Shown here: in pieces, positions 61,724 through 64,000 of the stretch
Position numbering within the stretch: position 1 is the first letter of the stretch
Layout: each line of letters starts with the position of its first letter
Assembly: GCA_947371755.1 (NCBI GenBank)
Contig: CANBQT010000007.1
Coordinates: forward strand, 19,750 to 83,749
DNA: 64,000 nt
Direction: 5' to 3'
Origin: Chitinophagaceae bacterium
GTDB lineage: Bacteria; Bacteroidota; Bacteroidia; Chitinophagales; Chitinophagaceae
The notes under the pieces: model-generated
Database searches by the model: none
The model's input: only the letters and a program-made list of their open reading frames with translations
What the model was told of the DNA's origin: nothing
Translations under genes and position numbers: made by a program

Positions 61724-63568
61724 TTAGTTTGTAGTAAAACTTCTAGTTGAAGTCCAGGCGCTAGTACCTGCAGCATTAGTGGCATTTACTCTCCAATAAT
61801 ATTTGGTTTTAGTAATCAATCCAGATGATACAATGGTTGAGGTAGTGGTAATTCCAGAAACATTATATACTAAATTACTTGCGGCAGTAAAACTTGTAGT
61901 TTTAGAAACCTGCACCGTATAGGAAGTTGCACGTGCAGCTGCAGTCCAAGAAAGCGTAGCAGGTATTGTAACTGCAGTAGCATTATTTGCTGGAGCGCTG
62001 AGTGCTGGAGCACTAGGAGCAGTTAAAGGAGTTGCTGTAGTAAAACTAAATGCAGTAGAATAGGCACTGGTTCCTCCTAAATTTGTAGCACTTACCCTCC
62101 AATAATATACTTTGTTTCCTGTTAATCCTGAAATGGAAAGGCTTGTGCCGGTAATTCCAGTTGATGTTAATGCGATAGTTGCAAAAGTTGCACTGGTTGA
62201 AACTTGCACAGTATAGGTATCGGCTCCAGTAGCAGGATTCCAGGTAAGTGTGGTAGCAGTGGCAACACCCGTTGTAGCATTGGCCGGTGTTGCAAGAGTT
62301 GGTAGAGATGGAATGGCCGGAAGAACAGGCACAGTTCCAATCACTGAAGACAATAGTTTATTAACAGTTCCAGTTTTTAAAGCGGTTATTTTACCTGTAT
62401 TTGAATTGCTGGTAATTGCTGCCTGAATTTGAGCCGGACTTGCAGTGGGATTACTTTGAAGATATAATGCGGCAACACCTGTAACATGTGGGGTAGCCAT
62501 TGAAGTACCAGATATAGTATTGGTAGATGTTGTAGAAGTAATCCATGCAGAAGTGATATTTACACCTGGAGCAGAAACGTCTACTAATGATCCATAATTC
62601 GAAAAAGTAGCAAAAGCATCATTAATATCGGTAGCACCAACTGTTATGGCTTCTGGCACATCTGCTGGTGATGAAGTTGATGCAAGCGCTGCAGAATTTC
62701 CAGCTGCAATACAATAAGTAACTCCATCTGCTATAGACCTTTTAACTGCATCATCAAGAGCAGTAGAAACACCACCACCTAAAGACATATTTGCTACGGC
62801 CGGATGTGTGGAGTGATCACTTGTTACCCAATCTACTCCAGCAATAACGCCAGAAATTGTTCCTGAACCCGTAGCATCTAATACACGAACAGCAATTAAT
62901 TTTACATTTTTTGCTATCCCATAAGCCGATCCACCAACTGTACCTGCCACGTGCGTACCATGACCGTTACCATCAATTGCTAATCCACCGGCAGTAACAG
63001 CATCAAAACCAGTTACAGCTCTACCTCCAAAATCTGTATGAGAAAGTAGAATTCCACAGTCTATGATATAAGCATCTACTCCAGTTCCATCTTGTGCATA
63101 GGAATAAGCATTATCTAAAGGTAAATTGATTTGATCTACTCTATCCAACCCCCAAGAAACAGGGTTTGATTGTGTAGCAACCAGATGTACTATCTGATCT
63201 TGTTCCACATATGCCACCCTTGCGTCATTTCTTAAATCAGCAACTGCTGCATCTGATAGCTTTCCAGAAAAACCCTTAATTGCAGACTTAAAACGGTGTT
63301 CTGTTCTAAACCCATGCTTTCTGCTAAATTCATCTGCATCAGCATCCACTTCCGTTTTTGAAGTATTTTCTTTTAAAACAACGATATAAGAACCGGGAAT
63401 ATATTCTGGTGCATTAGCTGCAATTGTTCCCATGGCAATTGCTTGTTGCGAATTTGCAACAGATGCTGAAGATGCATCTGCCATCTTTAAATTTTGTTTA
63501 GTACAACTGATCATCAAAATAGATAATGAAATTGTAGCTAAGAATACACGACTAAAAACTGATTTCAT
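61724..63568 (-). CDS. Proteinase-K-like S8 serine protease, predicted lipoprotein, with two FN3 domains
   Basis: The N-terminus ends in a lipobox (LMISC, Cys22), so the protein is probably lipid-anchored. An I9 propeptide (about 58-130, YIVVLKENTSKTEVDADADE...YVEQDQIVH) precedes an S8A domain with an intact triad: D170 in AYIIDCGI, H203 in GNGHGTHVAGT and S356 in SGTSMATPHV. Oxyanion N291 is in IAAGNSAA. Two FN3 domains (about 420-515 and 520-614) follow, and the protein ends exactly after the second with no T9SS tail. Its likely role is extracellular or surface protein breakdown. It contrasts with the S53-like triad of the 2005-aa protein. Confidence 0.93.
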   Translation of the reverse strand: MKSVFSRVFLATISLSILMISCTKQNLKMADASSASVANSQQAIAMGTIAANAPEYIPGSYIVVLKENTSKTEVDADADEFSRKHGFRTEHRFKSAIKGFSGKLSDAAVADLRNDARVAYVEQDQIVHLVATQSNPVSWGLDRVDQINLPLDNAYSYAQDGTGVDAYIIDCGILLSHTDFGGRAVTGFDAVTAGGLAIDGNGHGTHVAGTVGGSAYGIAKNVKLIAVRVLDATGSGTISGVIAGVDWVTSDHSTHPAVANMSLGGGVSTALDDAVKRSIADGVTYCIAAGNSAALASTSSPADVPEAITVGATDINDAFATFSNYGSLVDVSAPGVNITSAWITSTTSTNTISGTSMATPHVTGVAALYLQSNPTASPAQIQAAITSNSNTGKITALKTGTVNKLLSSVIGTVPVLPAIPSLPTLATPANATTGVATATTLTWNPATGADTYTVQVSTSATFATIALTSTGITGTSLSISGLTGNKVYYWRVSATNLGGTSAYSTAFSFTTATPLTAPSAPALSAPANNATAVTIPATLSWTAAARATSYTVQVSKTTSFTAASNLVYNVSGITTTSTIVSSGLITKTKYYWRVNATNAAGTSAWTSTRSFTTN

Positions 63569-64000
63569 ATTTTGAAAAAATTAAATTTTTAAAAAGTCTA
63601 AATTAGATATTAATTGATTACTTAAATCACTAAGAGTTGTAATTAAAACAAATTCCGTTTATAAAAGTCTCCCATTTTAGGTTTTCTATTTCTAAATGAT
63701 TTTTGTGGTGGGTGTAATAAAAACATAAAAATGGTAAAACCTAAGGTGAAAGAATAGATTTCAATGGTTATCATAAAACAAAATTTGGGTACATCAGTAA
63801 AACACGCGAAAGTGAATCATGTATGATGCCCCTTCAATACCTACTTTTTTGTATTTATTAAATTAAAAACCAAAGAAAAAAAATAAAATTTTACTTCCTA
63901 TAAAAAGCATAAATAATTGCTTATTAACTCATTACATGTTCACCCTTATTTTTTGACGAAATAGTTACACTTATTGAATTGTTACTGAAAAAGAATATTA
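63569..64000. other. 432-bp AT-rich end region without a recognisable gene
   Basis: This stretch is upstream of the S8 lipoprotein gene and runs to the end of the window. The ORF track shows nothing and I found only very short chance frames. No tRNA, terminator hairpin or exact TAnnTTTG element was seen; it may hold the protease promoter and the leader of an off-window gene. Confidence 0.5.

Noticed and set aside
61724-63568. T9SS tail on the S8 lipoprotein
   Set aside because: The protein ends in the last strand of an FN3 domain (RSFTTN) and lacks both the Por-type and CHU_C signatures.

Overview
The window looks like chromosomal DNA from a member of the Bacteroidota, most likely a low-GC relative of the Chitinophagaceae. 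Four things point there. There are many type IX secretion (T9SS) cargo proteins with either a Por-type tail or a gliding-motility-associated (CHU_C) tail. There are PorP/SprF-family and PorE-like partner genes. Promoter elements fit the Bacteroidota TTTG / TAnnTTTG pattern. The gene set is rich in glycan use (GH20, two GH29, DUF1080, a fused NagB). I see no insertion sequence, prophage, CRISPR array or rRNA; the only RNA gene found is one tRNA-Arg.

Layout. 1-5.6 kb: an amino-sugar module on the + strand (CocE/S15 hydrolase, GH20 hexosaminidase, NagB fused to a PIG-L deacetylase-like domain), ended by a hairpin terminator. 5.6-12.9 kb: single genes, including a PAP2_C (sphingomyelin-synthase-like) membrane protein, a D15-type barrel, a PhyH dioxygenase, an SDR, tRNA-Arg(ACG), two tandem small secreted proteins, a cyclase-type lipoprotein and an HD-YitT fusion. 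13.2-19.2 kb: a 2005-residue secreted protein with a subtilase fold, a non-classical D-E-S triad, MBG domains, KAIVSG repeats and a T9SS tail. 19.3-30.3 kb: TPR-adenylate cyclase, DEAD-box helicase, phosphonatase-like HAD protein, RCC1-like secreted protein, Gfo/Idh plus DUF1080, and GH29.

30.6-47.3 kb: a surface-adhesin locus with an orphan receiver protein, a 2970-residue SprB-like repeat protein with a CHU_C tail, two PorP/SprF proteins, a PorE-like TPR-PD40-OmpA protein and a second CHU_C protein with kelch-like repeats. Both CHU_C genes lack a usable ATG start. 47.6-53.8 kb: a seven-gene minus-strand L-fucose operon (transporter, mutarotase, two SDRs, fucosidase, lactonase, FAH hydrolase) that fits the non-phosphorylative route to pyruvate and lactate, but with no fuconate dehydratase in view. 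53.9-64 kb: small hypotheticals, housekeeping genes (rlmH, rhomboid, tilS, glnS), a lone hutH and a secreted proteinase-K-like lipoprotein.

Main points for a second look: the adhesin locus (non-ATG starts, overlapping upstream ORF, 22-bp-phased direct repeats, paired SprF genes), the KAIVSG repeat protease, the fucose operon with an SDR whose YxxxK lysine is Asn, and two unusual fusions (NagB-PIG-L and HD-YitT). All assignments come from reading motifs; no database search was run.
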